Shown: positions 8,819 to 16,849 of the stretch, one piece after another
Layout: each line of letters begins with the position of its first letter
Position numbering within the stretch: position 1 is the stretch's first letter
Assembly (NCBI GenBank): GCA_947625785.1
Contig: CANQPS010000002.1
Coordinates: 1 to 64,000 of the forward strand
DNA: 64,000 nt
Source of the DNA: an uncultured Clostridia bacterium
GTDB taxonomy: Bacteria; Bacillota; Clostridia; Oscillospirales; Acutalibacteraceae
Reading direction: 5' to 3'
Program-made: the position numbers and the translations under genes
The notes under the pieces: generated by a model
What the model was told of the DNA's origin: nothing
The model's input: the letters and a program-made list of their open reading frames with translations, nothing else
The model's database searches: none

Positions 8819-9382
8819 TTACTTCGCGTTCATTTCAGGAGCTTGTGCGATTTCCTCCACTTTCCACAAGTCGCCGTCAAGGTCGCTATGCGGATAGTGT
8901 GCAAGAAATTCAAGCGCAAGCTCACCCTCTGCTTTCTTCACCGCTTTCGCCGTAAAGCCTGTTTCGTGCATAGGATTGTAGATCGTGATTTTCTTGTACT
9001 TGCCGCCAATCGTTTTAGCGAACATAGTAACATTTTTGAGGTATGTCGACATAGGGATAACGCCCGTAGGCGGGTTTTTGATCGTCTTTCCCTCGTCGCT
9101 TGCAACCGTGCAACACGGGATAGCACGAGCGAGGTTTTCCTGCGACATACAAAGCGTTGTAACCTTAATCGAGGCTCCCTGTTCCTCGATAACCTGTGTA
9201 CCCGCTGTTTTTCCGTGCCTTCCGTCAAATTCAATGTCGCGCACGGTTACGGTAGCGGCAAACTCGCCGCCGCCGCGAGTCGGAGCCAAAAACTGCTCGT
9301 CGGTTTCCCCGTAATTGAGGAAAATAACGGACTCGTCAATTTGGATAGACTCGATCTGCTGTGTAGTAAGGTTTGTTACCAT
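8819..9382 (-). CDS. Phage major tail protein
   Basis: This 187-residue protein (MVTNLTTQQIESIQIDES) has a beta-rich core with GGGEFAATVTVRDIEFDG and matches the size and position of siphovirus major tail (tube) proteins. It is followed by the chaperone pair and preceded by head-tail joining genes. A ribosome site AGGAGG lies upstream. The tube is built from stacked hexamers of this protein. Assignment is from gene order and general features. Confidence 0.75.
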   Translation of the reverse strand: MVTNLTTQQIESIQIDESVIFLNYGETDEQFLAPTRGGGEFAATVTVRDIEFDGRHGKTAGTQVIEEQGASIKVTTLCMSQENLARAIPCCTVASDEGKTIKNPPTGVIPMSTYLKNVTMFAKTIGGKYKKITIYNPMHETGFTAKAVKKAEGELALEFLAHYPHSDLDGDLWKVEEIAQAPEMNAK

Positions 9383-9393
9383 AAGATAGCCTC

Positions 9394-9774
9394 CTAATTG
9401 TAAAAAATTCTTGCGGATAAGCCGAGCCGCCTATGCGATATATCGTACTCGCTCTCCGATACTGCGTTTTGATTGTCAAAGCCGATATGTGCCGCAAAAA
9501 CGCCGCTCACGGAGATAACTTCGTTTGTAAGCTCGTTTCGTAGCGCGTCGCAAAGTGCCTCGAGATCCTCCGTCGCGGTAGGCTGTTTTTCGTCCACCCA
9601 TATATCGAGATAAAAGGAGGCAAGGTCGCCCGCCGCGAGATCAATAATGTTAATGCCGTTTAGCACCGCGTAGGGAAATACCGCGTCTTTGCTCGGTGCC
9701 TCCTCGTAGTAGGTAGTTAATATCTTGCTTACCCGCTCTCGTAGAGCTTTGATAAATGATTTCGTATTATACAC
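9394..9774 (-). CDS. Probable tail terminator / tail completion protein
   Basis: I choose the GTG at 9772-9774 (VYNTKSFIKALRERV, 126 residues) because GGAGG precedes it closely. A longer reading from 9837 would overlap the upstream gene deeply and add a low-complexity basic N-terminus. The sequence (DLASFYLDIWVDEK, LEALCDALRNEL) resembles siphovirus tail terminator proteins that cap the tail tube and bind the neck. It sits between the head-closure gene and the major tail protein, as expected for that role. Confidence 0.6.
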   Translation of the reverse strand: MYNTKSFIKALRERVSKILTTYYEEAPSKDAVFPYAVLNGINIIDLAAGDLASFYLDIWVDEKQPTATEDLEALCDALRNELTNEVISVSGVFAAHIGFDNQNAVSESEYDISHRRLGLSARIFYN

Positions 9775-9794
9775 TCCGCCGCCTCCTCTCCGCG

Positions 9795-10100
9795 TTAGTC
9801 GTCGTTTACGAGAGCTTGACATATAAGCTCGAGGCACTCGTTTTTAACAGGGTATGTACGGATAACTCGGTACATTGTGCCGTTATATTCAAAGTGTCCC
9901 TCCCGCTCATAGTCCGCCTCCCGTATTTCTACGCAAAGCTCGGGGCGGTAGCCCTGGGCTTGTGCCTGGTAAAACTCGTTGCGCTTTACGCCCTTTTCGT
10001 TGCAGAAAACCTCTCTTTTTTCAAAGACTTTATACGGCTTTCCCAGGGTGTCGAGCTTTTCGGTTTCCTTGCACAAATACCCAATCTCTCGCCACAGCAT
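9795..10100 (-). CDS. Probable head closure / head-tail adaptor protein
   Basis: This 101-residue small basic/acidic protein (MLWREIGYLCKETEKLDTLG) begins 2 bases after the end of the connector gene and precedes the tail terminator. The motif YNGTMYRVIRTYP resembles the small beta-barrel head-tail adaptor (SPP1 gp16-like) proteins that plug the portal channel. The call rests on size, gene order and this faint resemblance. Confidence 0.55.
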   Translation of the reverse strand: MLWREIGYLCKETEKLDTLGKPYKVFEKREVFCNEKGVKRNEFYQAQAQGYRPELCVEIREADYEREGHFEYNGTMYRVIRTYPVKNECLELICQALVNDD

Positions 10101-10102
10101 AA

Positions 10103-10402
10103 CTACGCCTCCTCGGTATATTCGTTCGATAGCATTAAATGCCGTTTGAGCATACCGTAGCTCTCGCGGTACTTTTCGCCGTCCGCGTTATCGAGCCCAA
10201 ACTCTGCTTTGACATATACAACGATAGCCCGCTTTATAAGTGGGTCGTTTTCGTCGTTCACCTTGTCGGGCAAAATCCCGCCTAATAGGAGATCGGCTCG
10301 CGCCGCTCCTATTAGGTCGGTTATTTCTGCGTCAAAGTGAGTATGGTTTAGGCGTAGGTATCGGCGAATACTGTAAACATACTGCTCCGAGATATTCGCC
10401 AT
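10103..10402 (-). CDS. Phage head-tail connector (gp6/gp15-like)
   Basis: This 99-residue helical protein contains VYSIRRYLRLNHTHFDAEIT, ARADLLLGG and a C-terminal YGMLKRHLMLS. This is the usual pattern of the phage gp6-like head-tail connectors that bind below the portal ring. It follows the capsid gene directly, the expected place. No anomaly seen. Confidence 0.75.
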   Translation of the reverse strand: MANISEQYVYSIRRYLRLNHTHFDAEITDLIGAARADLLLGGILPDKVNDENDPLIKRAIVVYVKAEFGLDNADGEKYRESYGMLKRHLMLSNEYTEEA

Positions 10403-10419
10403 AGTTTAGCCCTCCGTTG

Positions 10420-11564
10420 TTAGTCGCCCGCTGCTTTCGCAACCTTTACAAACGCGCCGAGCCCTGCAATAGCCTTACTGTCGAATACGCAAGAGCCGAG
10501 GTAGTCAATGCTGTTTGTCGAAAGCCCGCTATGCTCGGATTTTACTACCGTAATATCCTGCGAGTAGTTGCCTACGATATACGCATAGTCGCCGAGGTAA
10601 GCCGTGCCAACTTCGAGAGAGCCCGTAAAGTACACCTCACAACCCATAATGTAGTATTTGCCGTTTGCAAATTCGATAAGGTTGTTTTTGCTCTTGTTCA
10701 TAAGCGGGTAAAAGCTAGCAAAGAACGTAGCTTTGCTCATAGCCCACACCGCATTACGCTCGTAGCCGCTTGCAAGCATACCGTAAGCAGAGGTAACGTC
10801 CGCCTCCGTAACGGCTACGGAGTATTCCACAAGGTCGGTACCCTTTGTATATGCACCGCTCGCACCCTTGCCGCCCTGGGCTACGCCTCCAGGCTGATTG
10901 CTGCCCGTACCCACGAAAATATAATTTTCGATCTTGCGGGCGATTGCTTCGGCGATAATTTCGACAATATAACTCTCAAAAGCGTTAATTGCCATATTTG
11001 CGGTTGCGCGACTCGCCTTAACGAGCTTTACGATTTCGTAGCCAGTAAGAGATACCGAGCCGAGGTTGTCCGCCGCTGTCGTGATCGCCGCATTTTCTGT
11101 ATGCAGCGCCGCATCGTTGTTGGTACCCTCCACGGCAAACTTAAAGTTTCCGGGAACGTGGAAAATTTTGCACCTCTGCAAAATCGGCGCAACCTCGTAC
11201 ATTTTCTTAATAATTTCGTTTGCCGTACTCTCGGGGATAGCGGGGAGCGCGGAGTTTGCCGCCGTGGAGTATGCCCTCTGCTCGTTGTCCGTAAGGGGCT
11301 TGCCCATAAGGTTTTTAAGCCAAGCGGTGCGGTACTCCTTGTCCTGGTCGAAATTATCGGCGGAGCGAGCCGCCACAGGGTTTACAATGACATTCGCGGG
11401 CACGGTGCCGTCGTTAATGCCGTTAATGGTCTGCTGACTCTTTTCGAGTTTGGTGTATTCCTCGTCGAGCTCGCGGAGCTCTTTTTCGATAGCGTCGAGG
11501 TCTACCTTGTCGTTGCTCTCAAGCTGCGAGCCTTGATTTCTGCCATACGCTGAATAATGTTCAT
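10420..11564 (-). pseudogene. Major capsid protein (HK97 fold), frameshifted near the N-terminus
   Basis: The main frame encodes an HK97-type capsid core: PAIPESTANEIIKKMYEVAP, IARKIENYIFVGTG, and C-terminal VVKSEHSGLSTNSIDYLGS. Its coiled-coil delta domain (LESNDKVDLDAIEKELREL) stays open upstream of the only in-frame start, a poor GTG at 11401-11403. The proper start is ATG 11562-11564 after a GAAAGGA ribosome site (MNIIQRMAEIKAR), but that frame stops at 11502. Joining the two needs one added base (or two removed) near 11521-11526, giving MNIIQRMAEIKAR-x-LESNDK. I infer a single-base deletion, or a sequencing error. Confidence 0.75.
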
Positions 11565-11598
11565 AATAATTTTTCCTTTCTGTGTTTTGAATTTTGGT

Positions 11599-12204
11599 TT
11601 AACATAATGTCTTTGCAATCAGCATTTGACGGCGGCGGCGCTCCTCCAGCTCCTTAAACTCTTTCTCGTGCTCCGCCGAGAAAAAGTCCCTTGCGGTCGA
11701 AATACTTGTATCATTGTAGGCGGGAAAATCCACCGCCGATACATCATAAAGTTTTTTGATTTTGAGGATAGTACGGGTATGTGTTTCGCGGTTGTAGCTG
11801 TCCTCTTTTACTACAAAGGAAAAACTCATTTTGTCTACGCGGCGCTTTTCAATGTCGCGGTGTAGGGCTCTGTGCCTTTCGTCCTCATTATCCAGGTGAG
11901 CCTCAATATCGAGCCCGCACTGTGTTACCTGGTAGGTGAGAGAGTTGTTTTTTGTGCGAGCGTATACGGTGCCGTCGTTCATACCGTGATTACGGTTAAA
12001 AATAAAGTCCGACATATCGCACCCGTCGAGAGCTCCGCTTGCGATCTGCTCTTTGTACTCTATGCCGTCCATTTCAAAAAGTACGGTAGGAGTATCAAAC
12101 ACAATAGGCGTACCGCGCACGATAAGCTCCTCGTTCTGTGCTGCGCCCTGGGTATCAAAGCTCCCGAGGTTTCTATACTCCCGCTCATTCGGTTTATAAG
12201 GCAT
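11599..12204 (-). CDS. HK97-family prohead protease
   Basis: This 201-residue protein has the U35-type serine protease layout: GTPIVFDTPT at the N-terminus, the catalytic-type FNRNHG around residue 70, and DKMSFSFVV around residue 126. The charged C-terminal tail is typical. It cleaves the capsid delta domain during head maturation. The start codon overlaps the portal stop (TAATG at 12202-12206), showing translational coupling. Position between portal and capsid is canonical. The reading frame is intact. Confidence 0.9.
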   Translation of the reverse strand: MPYKPNEREYRNLGSFDTQGAAQNEELIVRGTPIVFDTPTVLFEMDGIEYKEQIASGALDGCDMSDFIFNRNHGMNDGTVYARTKNNSLTYQVTQCGLDIEAHLDNEDERHRALHRDIEKRRVDKMSFSFVVKEDSYNRETHTRTILKIKKLYDVSAVDFPAYNDTSISTARDFFSAEHEKEFKELEERRRRQMLIAKTLC

Positions 12205-12836
12205 TACTCCTCGTCCTCCTTTCCGTCTGTGTCTGCCGCTGCCGCGCCGTCGGTGCCGTCCTCGGGCTCGTCGACGGGCTTGTTGTTGCCCGCTCCCGCT
12301 CCGAGTTGGTAAGCGTCTGCAAGGTCAGCGTTTACCATATTGAGAGTTTGTACGCGGCGCTTGCCCTCCTCGCCACCAATAGGCGGAAAGCCGAGCGTAG
12401 TTAATGCCTGGTCGAGCATTAAGCCGCCAATTTCGGAAAGATATTTAACGGCGGCGAGCTTGTCGGAGAGTTTCGCATATTGCAGCTTGTTACCCTCGGC
12501 AACGATCTCGTTACCGTAGCCGCGTTCTTTCCTGGTAAAAAAGCAATTTGTAAAAGCCTGTTGTATTTGCATAAGAAACGGCTTAACTTCTCCTTCGTAA
12601 AAGTCGTCCTCTTGCTCTGCTGTGGCTTTATTCTGCACGATAGCCTCGTTTGTGCCGAAATAATCGTATATCTCGCCTTTGATATAAGCGAGCTGTCCTT
12701 GAGGTATCGGCGTTTGTTTGTCGTTAATGGGCGTATAGTCGTATTTGTTGTCCGTAACGATAACGCCTGCTCCGTTGTTTTCCATTTTGAGGTTGTCGCG
12801 TATGAAGTCGTCGCGGCGGGCTTTCAAGTCCTCGTT
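12204..12836 (-). pseudogene. Portal protein, C-terminal half only
   Basis: The frame encodes the C-terminal part of an HK97/SPP1-type portal: NLKMENNGAGVIVTDNKYDY, then YDYFGTNEAIVQNKATAEQE and FTRKERGYGNEIV. The acidic Asp/Glu-rich tail is also typical. The N-terminal ~200 residues of a normal ~400-residue portal are missing. Upstream sequence changes abruptly at about 12834-12840 to the start of the large terminase gene in a different frame. A TTG at 12825-12827 is the only possible start (207 residues). Without its N-terminal half the protein could not form a dodecameric portal. Confidence 0.85.
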
Positions 12837-13116
12837 TGCGGTAGCCCGTTTCTTTCTCGAGCCAACCGAAAAGGAGTTGTATATACGCCTTTTGGAAAAG
12901 CTCGAGGCAGAGCGGTGCTCCGATCGTTCCTTGCGACTGTTTGCAAAATGTTTCGATAAACAGTATAGGGCGTTCCCCTGTTTCCTCGTCGAAATAATAC
13001 GGGAAGTTTTCGTCGCCCATTTCCTTTACGAGTCTTTCATATACCGTTTTCACGCGGCGGCTTGTGATTATGTCCCCGCTTGTTATGCGGTCGTAGTATT
13101 CCCGTACATAATTCAA
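12836..13116 (-). pseudogene. Large terminase subunit, N-terminal fragment fused out of frame to portal
   Basis: The first ~94 codons are a clear terminase large-subunit N-terminus: MNYVREYYDRITSGDI, PYYFDEETGERPILFIETFC, FGWLEKETGYRK. The next expected element, the Walker A ATPase motif of the packaging motor, is absent because the DNA changes at about 12835 to portal coding sequence in another frame. The frame then runs on as nonsense to 12724. Compared with usual gene sizes, roughly 2 kb (ATPase, nuclease and portal N-terminus) is missing. The ATG overlaps the small-terminase stop. Confidence 0.85.
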
Positions 13117-13481
13117 GCCTTTTTCACCGCCTGTGTGGGTTTAGTGGCAAACATCATAAGAGCTTGCCCCGCTTGCTCCGCCTCGACGGGCGGTAAAGAC
13201 TCGTTAAGCTGTTTGATCGTCGCGTTATAGTTTTTCAGCATAGCGTTATATTGCTGTAAAAGAGGGTGTGCCCGTTCGATAGTGTAAGAGCCTTGCGTCA
13301 TTTTCACTACGAGCCCGTCCTCGGCTATTTTAGCCTCTATATCTTCGAGAAAGACGAGCATATAAGCGGCTCGCTCAATTAGTTTTTTTACAATTTCGAG
13401 TCTATCTTTCGGCAAATTTTTATAGAGTTTTGCAATTCTGCGTTGCTCCTTTTTTGTTCGCTCATTTAATGTAACGTCCAC
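13113..13481 (-). CDS. Terminase small subunit (P27-like)
   Basis: This 122-residue helical protein (MDVTLNERTKKEQRRIAKLY) has the P27-type features LIERAAYMLVFLEDIEAKI and a QQYNAMLKNYNATIKQL helix. It overlaps the large-terminase start by 4 bases (ATGA), as in many Firmicutes phages. Small terminases recognise the packaging site on phage DNA. The gene itself is intact, though its partner is destroyed. Confidence 0.8.
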   Translation of the reverse strand: MDVTLNERTKKEQRRIAKLYKNLPKDRLEIVKKLIERAAYMLVFLEDIEAKIAEDGLVVKMTQGSYTIERAHPLLQQYNAMLKNYNATIKQLNESLPPVEAEQAGQALMMFATKPTQAVKKA

Positions 13482-13516
13482 TTAAAAACTCCTTTCTTTT
13501 GTCATTAGGGAGGGGG

Positions 13517-13822
13517 TTATATGTACGAGGAGCGGTCATAAAAGGGACTTAACCTCGGTTCATAAAAAACAATGTCAAACTTTTTCGACGGGGGAGTATT
13601 GCTTTCACTTTCTCCGCTCTCCGATGCCTTGCGTACCTCTATTGCCACAACATTTATTGCACACAATACAAGTTTGCTGCCCTCTGTTGTGTCGAGTATT
13701 ACTGTGCCTTGTTCAAGCGCCGCTGCGAGCCGTTCCTCAAAGTCCTTTGCTGTTGCGATAACCTCAAAGGATAAAGCCCCGCTCTGCGTGTATATAATAA
13801 CCTCGCATATATCAGCTTTCAT
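13517..13822 (-). CDS. Hypothetical phage protein
   Basis: This 101-residue protein (MKADICEVIIYTQSGALSFE) has an N-terminal beta-rich part and a polar C-terminal tail with ESGESESNTPPSKK. It overlaps the HNH gene by 11 bases and precedes the small terminase. I do not recognise the family. Its conserved-looking position between HNH and terminase suggests a packaging-region accessory, but no function can be given. Confidence 0.6.
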   Translation of the reverse strand: MKADICEVIIYTQSGALSFEVIATAKDFEERLAAALEQGTVILDTTEGSKLVLCAINVVAIEVRKASESGESESNTPPSKKFDIVFYEPRLSPFYDRSSYI

Positions 13823-14117
13823 ACTCCGCCTCCCTCTCTACGAGATTTCCCTCGCTGTTGAACATAAGCCCCGCCGCCGTAAGTGCTTGCCCCTCGTGCT
13901 CGATAGCGTGGCACTCTCGGCACACAAGCTCAAGGTTATCCTCGGATAGCGTAATACTCGGGTTGTCTATGTTCTGCGGTGTTAGGTGTATTTTGTGATG
14001 CACAATTTCCCCAGGCTTTCCGCAGCGTACACATAATCCCATATCACGCTTAAATATATATTCCCTGGTATCTCGCCAGGCTTTGCTTAAATAAAAGCTC
14101 TTTGCAAACTCGCGCAT
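13812..14117 (-). CDS. HNH endonuclease
   Basis: This 101-residue protein has a compact HNH fold: FYLSKAWRDTREYIFKRD, zinc-binding CVRCG, the catalytic IVHHKIHL, then NLELVCRECHAIEH with a second Cys pair. Such small HNH proteins next to terminase genes assist DNA packaging in HK97-type and related phages. The start ATG and frame are intact. Confidence 0.9.
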   Translation of the reverse strand: MREFAKSFYLSKAWRDTREYIFKRDMGLCVRCGKPGEIVHHKIHLTPQNIDNPSITLSEDNLELVCRECHAIEHEGQALTAAGLMFNSEGNLVEREAEYES

Positions 14118-14277
14118 ATAACAGCGTCCCGCCCTCTCCGCCGTTGTGTTGTTATATCTACTCCCAATACAACGACAAAACGAGCCGCTTTGCAGCAGCT
14201 CGCTTAACCGTTTTTTTCTATGATATCAGTTTACCACCACAAAAGCCAAGTTTCTATACAGCGTTTTTTCAAATGCC

Positions 14278-14718
14278 CTAAATCGAGGATAGAGCAGCCG
14301 CTCCGTAGTAGAGTAATGCAAACTCTGCAACGGCTCTATTTCGGAGGTTATATACTGTCGTCGGCGACTCGATATACAGAGCCTCTGCTATAGCCTCTTT
14401 AGAGCGTTTCTCGATATACCACAAAATCACGCATTTTTTGTACTCGTCGGAGAGCTGCTCTAATACGCCTTCTATTTCTGCAAGTGTTCGCTCGGTTTCT
14501 TTGATATTTCGTGAGCACTCCGAAAGCTCCAAAAGTTCGTTAAGCGTATCGCTCACAAAATGCGAGTCCGTAAAAGGCTTGCTATAATCAATAGCGCCAA
14601 GCTCTCGTGGTTTCCCCTGGTCTATAAGTCGTTGCTCTCGCTTTTTCAAATTTTCTAACGCTCTTTTAAGCGTAGGTACGGAACCGAGCACTTGCTCCGC
14701 TGCTTTAAAGTAATTCAT
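14278..14718 (-). CDS. Phage sigma-70 region-4-like transcription regulator
   Basis: This 146-residue protein has an N-terminal helical part and a C-terminal HTH resembling sigma factor region 4 (LSDEYKKCVILWYIEKRSKE, then ESPTTVYNLRNRAVAEF). Proteins of this kind (ArpU- or DUF1492-like) sit at the junction of early and late phage genes and activate late transcription. Here it lies between dUTPase and the HNH/terminase block, supporting that role. The exact subfamily is not certain. Confidence 0.7.
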   Translation of the reverse strand: MNYFKAAEQVLGSVPTLKRALENLKKREQRLIDQGKPRELGAIDYSKPFTDSHFVSDTLNELLELSECSRNIKETERTLAEIEGVLEQLSDEYKKCVILWYIEKRSKEAIAEALYIESPTTVYNLRNRAVAEFALLYYGAAALSSI

Positions 14719-14739
14719 AAAATCACCTCCGAAATAGTT

Positions 14740-15141
14740 TTATTTTCCCGAGCTGCCAAAACCTCCCGTTCCTCGCTCGGTGTCCTCGAGCCTCTCTACT
14801 TGCTCGAGCTCGGGTGTAAAAATCGGCAAGAGCACAATTTGGCTGATTTTATCGCCTGCGTTTACCGTGTAATCAATCCCGCTGTTGTTATATAGCTTAA
14901 CGACAATGCTGCCTGTGTAGCCAGCATCTATAACGCCCTCGTTTGTAATTCCGTGCTTTACATTAAGTCCGCTTTTGCTTTTCAAAAAGCCAACATAACC
15001 TCTCGGTATTTCGATGTGTACACCAATATTAAAGCAAGCACTACCACGAGCAGGCACTATTTGCCGTTCCCTGGCGTAAAAGTCGTAGTCTTGCGTCTGT
15101 AGTGTGGGCGTGTGTGGGCATAATCGCGGCTTCTGCATCAA
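14740..15141 (-). CDS. dut: dUTP diphosphatase (dUTPase)
   Basis: This 133-residue trimeric-type dUTPase hydrolyses dUTP to dUMP and pyrophosphate, keeping uracil out of phage DNA. The motifs are in order: DYDFYARERQ (motif 1), KSKSGLNVKHG (motif 2), NEGVIDAGYTGSI (motif 3, catalytic Asp), GDKISQIVLLP (motif 4) and the C-terminal glycine-rich GTGGFGSSGK (motif 5). All motifs are present, so it should be active. The first residues are poorly conserved, and a TTG or the adjacent ATG may be the start. Confidence 0.9.
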   Translation of the reverse strand: MMQKPRLCPHTPTLQTQDYDFYARERQIVPARGSACFNIGVHIEIPRGYVGFLKSKSGLNVKHGITNEGVIDAGYTGSIVVKLYNNSGIDYTVNAGDKISQIVLLPIFTPELEQVERLEDTERGTGGFGSSGK

Positions 15142-15210
15142 GCAAAATAAGAGCGATAAGAAAAAATAAACATAGATATTTTCTTTTTCTCCTTTCCTCG
15201 GGAGTATGTT

Positions 15211-15990
15211 TTATTTTCGTTTATAGCTACCTCGCTTTCTGCTTTGTTTTGGAGTTTGCTTTTTATACATCAAGACGGTTATGTAATAGCCGCCGTTGAT
15301 TTCATTGTAATACGGCTTTACCTCGGAGAGATAATAGCCCTCGTATGCCTTTTCGATCTCGGCGCGGTTGTCCGCTCCGCTGTTGTGCCATTCTTTTATT
15401 TTTCTCTGTGATAGCCGCCCGTCACGCTCTGAAATTTTCGGCTTTTCGAGATTTCGGCTTGCGTTCCACCTTTTGCTTAGTACCGGCTCTTTTATGAGGT
15501 ACTTTGCTATCCCTGTTATACCTTGCTCATCGAATTGCAAAGGTTTTGCCGTAGTATAGCCGTGCCCCCATATTTCCGCGAGAGTGTTAATGTCAATTCC
15601 GCCACTCATAACGATATGGTGGTGCGAGCGTCCGCTTTTAGAGCCTTTTTCTGTAACAGCGACATACTTTAAGTCAGGCAACGCGTTTCTTTTTCTGTAT
15701 CTCTTAACACGGCGGAGGAAATTTTGTAGCTGCCTTTGTGCGTCCTTTGGTGTTTGCGGCTCATTGGTTGGGCTGTATGTTAAATCAAAGCGTATATCGT
15801 TTTTGGTAAAATTCGTATTAAGCAGGCGTATTAACTTTCTCTCGGCGTTTCTTTGATTTAGCTTTTTTTGGGTTTTTGTGGTTGGCTTGCGCTTTTTGCT
15901 GCGTCCTCGCTGATATTCAAACACGGGGAAAATATCAACCTCCAAATATTCCCCGCAAAAGTGCTTTCTTTCTCGATATAGGCAACGCAT
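15211..15990 (-). CDS. HUH-type rolling-circle replication initiator-like protein
   Basis: This 259-residue basic protein has the HUH nuclease signature GRSHHHIVMSGG (about residue 140) and a downstream tyrosine motif in GIAKYLIKEP that fits the Y-x-x-K of Rep nucleases. The first ~60 residues and the C-terminus are very basic. The ribosome site AGGAGG precedes ATG 15988-15990. Such Rep-like proteins are found in Clostridia phages and plasmids and nick DNA to start replication. Whether it replicates this phage or is an accessory is unknown. Confidence 0.75.
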   Translation of the reverse strand: MRCLYRERKHFCGEYLEVDIFPVFEYQRGRSKKRKPTTKTQKKLNQRNAERKLIRLLNTNFTKNDIRFDLTYSPTNEPQTPKDAQRQLQNFLRRVKRYRKRNALPDLKYVAVTEKGSKSGRSHHHIVMSGGIDINTLAEIWGHGYTTAKPLQFDEQGITGIAKYLIKEPVLSKRWNASRNLEKPKISERDGRLSQRKIKEWHNSGADNRAEIEKAYEGYYLSEVKPYYNEINGGYYITVLMYKKQTPKQSRKRGSYKRK

Positions 15991-16008
15991 AAATTTCCTC
16001 CTTACTTT

Positions 16009-16036
16009 TCGGGGGCTCTGCCCCCAAACCCCCGAG
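16009..16036. repeat. GC-rich palindromic element
   Basis: GGGGGC (16011-16016) can pair with GCCCCC (16020-16025), and the outer TCGGGGG with CCCCCGA further right, giving two competing hairpins just upstream of the Rep gene. It differs sharply from its surroundings. It could be a regulatory stem, a phage replication structure or a mobile short palindrome; there is no T-run that would make it a terminator. Confidence 0.5.
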
Positions 16037-16310
16037 GTTTAACGCTTTTGTTTTCCATAAGGGAATGAGGACGGCGGCAAACTCCCGTGCCTTGTCTTTA
16101 TTACCGATACTGGACAGCAAACCTCGTTTCTATTTCGTCAATACGACGCCCTATTAAACAACGCCGCTTTATACACAACCCGCATTGTCAAGCTCGCACT
16201 TAAAGCATATCGTGTATAATACTTTCGAGCGTCCATCTCCGTTCTGCTTTGGTCGTTATGTTATTATCCATTACAAGCCCTAAAAAGAGAGTCCGCCTCT
16301 TTGCTGTCTA

Positions 16311-16339
16311 TTGACTTTTCGCTGCCTTTGTGCTATATT
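16311..16339 (+). promoter_or_regulatory. Sigma-A-type promoter for a small plus-strand RNA
   Basis: TTGACT at 16311-16316 and TATATT at 16334-16339 are 17 bases apart. It faces opposite to all prophage genes and is followed within ~40 bases by an intrinsic terminator. Confidence 0.55.
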
Positions 16340-16345
16340 ATATAT

Positions 16346-16416
16346 AGGTTAGTAAAGCGACAAAGGCTTTACAGGGCTTATCAAGTTTACGGCTTGATAA
16401 GCCTTCTTTTATTTTT
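16346..16416 (+). ncRNA. Candidate small RNA in the prophage
   Basis: A transcript from the promoter at 16311-16339 would start near 16346 and end at the terminator at 16375-16416, about 65-70 nt. It contains no ORF. Its 3' end overlaps the last codon of the convergent Dam-type methylase gene, so it could act in trans or limit antisense read-through. It is predicted only from promoter and terminator geometry. Confidence 0.4.
16375..16416 (+). terminator. Intrinsic terminator
   Basis: GGCTTATCAAG (16375-16385) pairs perfectly with CTTGATAAGCC (16393-16403), a 7-base loop, followed by TTCTTTTATTTTTT on the plus strand. Confidence 0.8.
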
Positions 16417-16849
16417 TGTTATTGTAAATAACAAGCATTGACGGAAACGGCGCGGCGTTCTGTTCAACTCCGCTCTCGTCCGTAAATTTGAGTCTGCCTC
16501 TTATAAACCTAATCTCGGCTTTATTATATATGTAGTCGTGAAAATAGCTTGTGTCCGTCCTTGCAGGAATAAGCATAACTACCGTTACTCCTTTTTGTGC
16601 CTCCTCGTAGGCTTTTTTTACCCACTTTCCAATCTCCTTGCCGTATGGAGGATTGCAAAATACAGAGCCTCCAAAATTCCAAGTGTTTATAAGCCCGTTT
16701 GTTTCTGGCGTATAGCATATAGGGGCTTTTTTGTTTTTCTCAGTAGCTGCCACGTCCGCAACAAAAGAAAACTCTTTGTCTAATTCGTCGTAAAATTTTT
16801 GCGGTGTACACCAATTCATTTTTTTGGAGCTCAATAATGCGCTATTCAT
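16409..16849 (-). CDS. Phage N-6-adenine DNA methyltransferase (Dam-type)
   Basis: This 146-residue short phage Dam family (PF05869-like) methylase has NWCTPQKFYDELDKEF near the N-terminus, the catalytic NPPYGKEIGKWVKKA around residue 67 and LIPARTDTSYFHDYI. These enzymes methylate adenine in phage DNA, protecting it from host restriction. The start overlaps the stop of the upstream small membrane gene (AAATGA). The plus-strand terminator covers its stop codon. Confidence 0.9.
   Translation of the reverse strand: MNSALLSSKKMNWCTPQKFYDELDKEFSFVADVAATEKNKKAPICYTPETNGLINTWNFGGSVFCNPPYGKEIGKWVKKAYEEAQKGVTVVMLIPARTDTSYFHDYIYNKAEIRFIRGRLKFTDESGVEQNAAPFPSMLVIYNNKK

Noticed and set aside
10417..11553. 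A 378-codon open frame on the plus strand opposite the capsid gene
   Set aside because: It is a shadow of the capsid coding sequence; composition is rich in Arg and Cys with no family resemblance, and the minus-strand frame is a clear HK97 capsid.
15935..16120. A 61-codon minus-strand frame before the Rep gene
   Set aside because: It overlaps the Rep start in another frame, includes the GC-rich palindrome as coding sequence and lacks a ribosome site.
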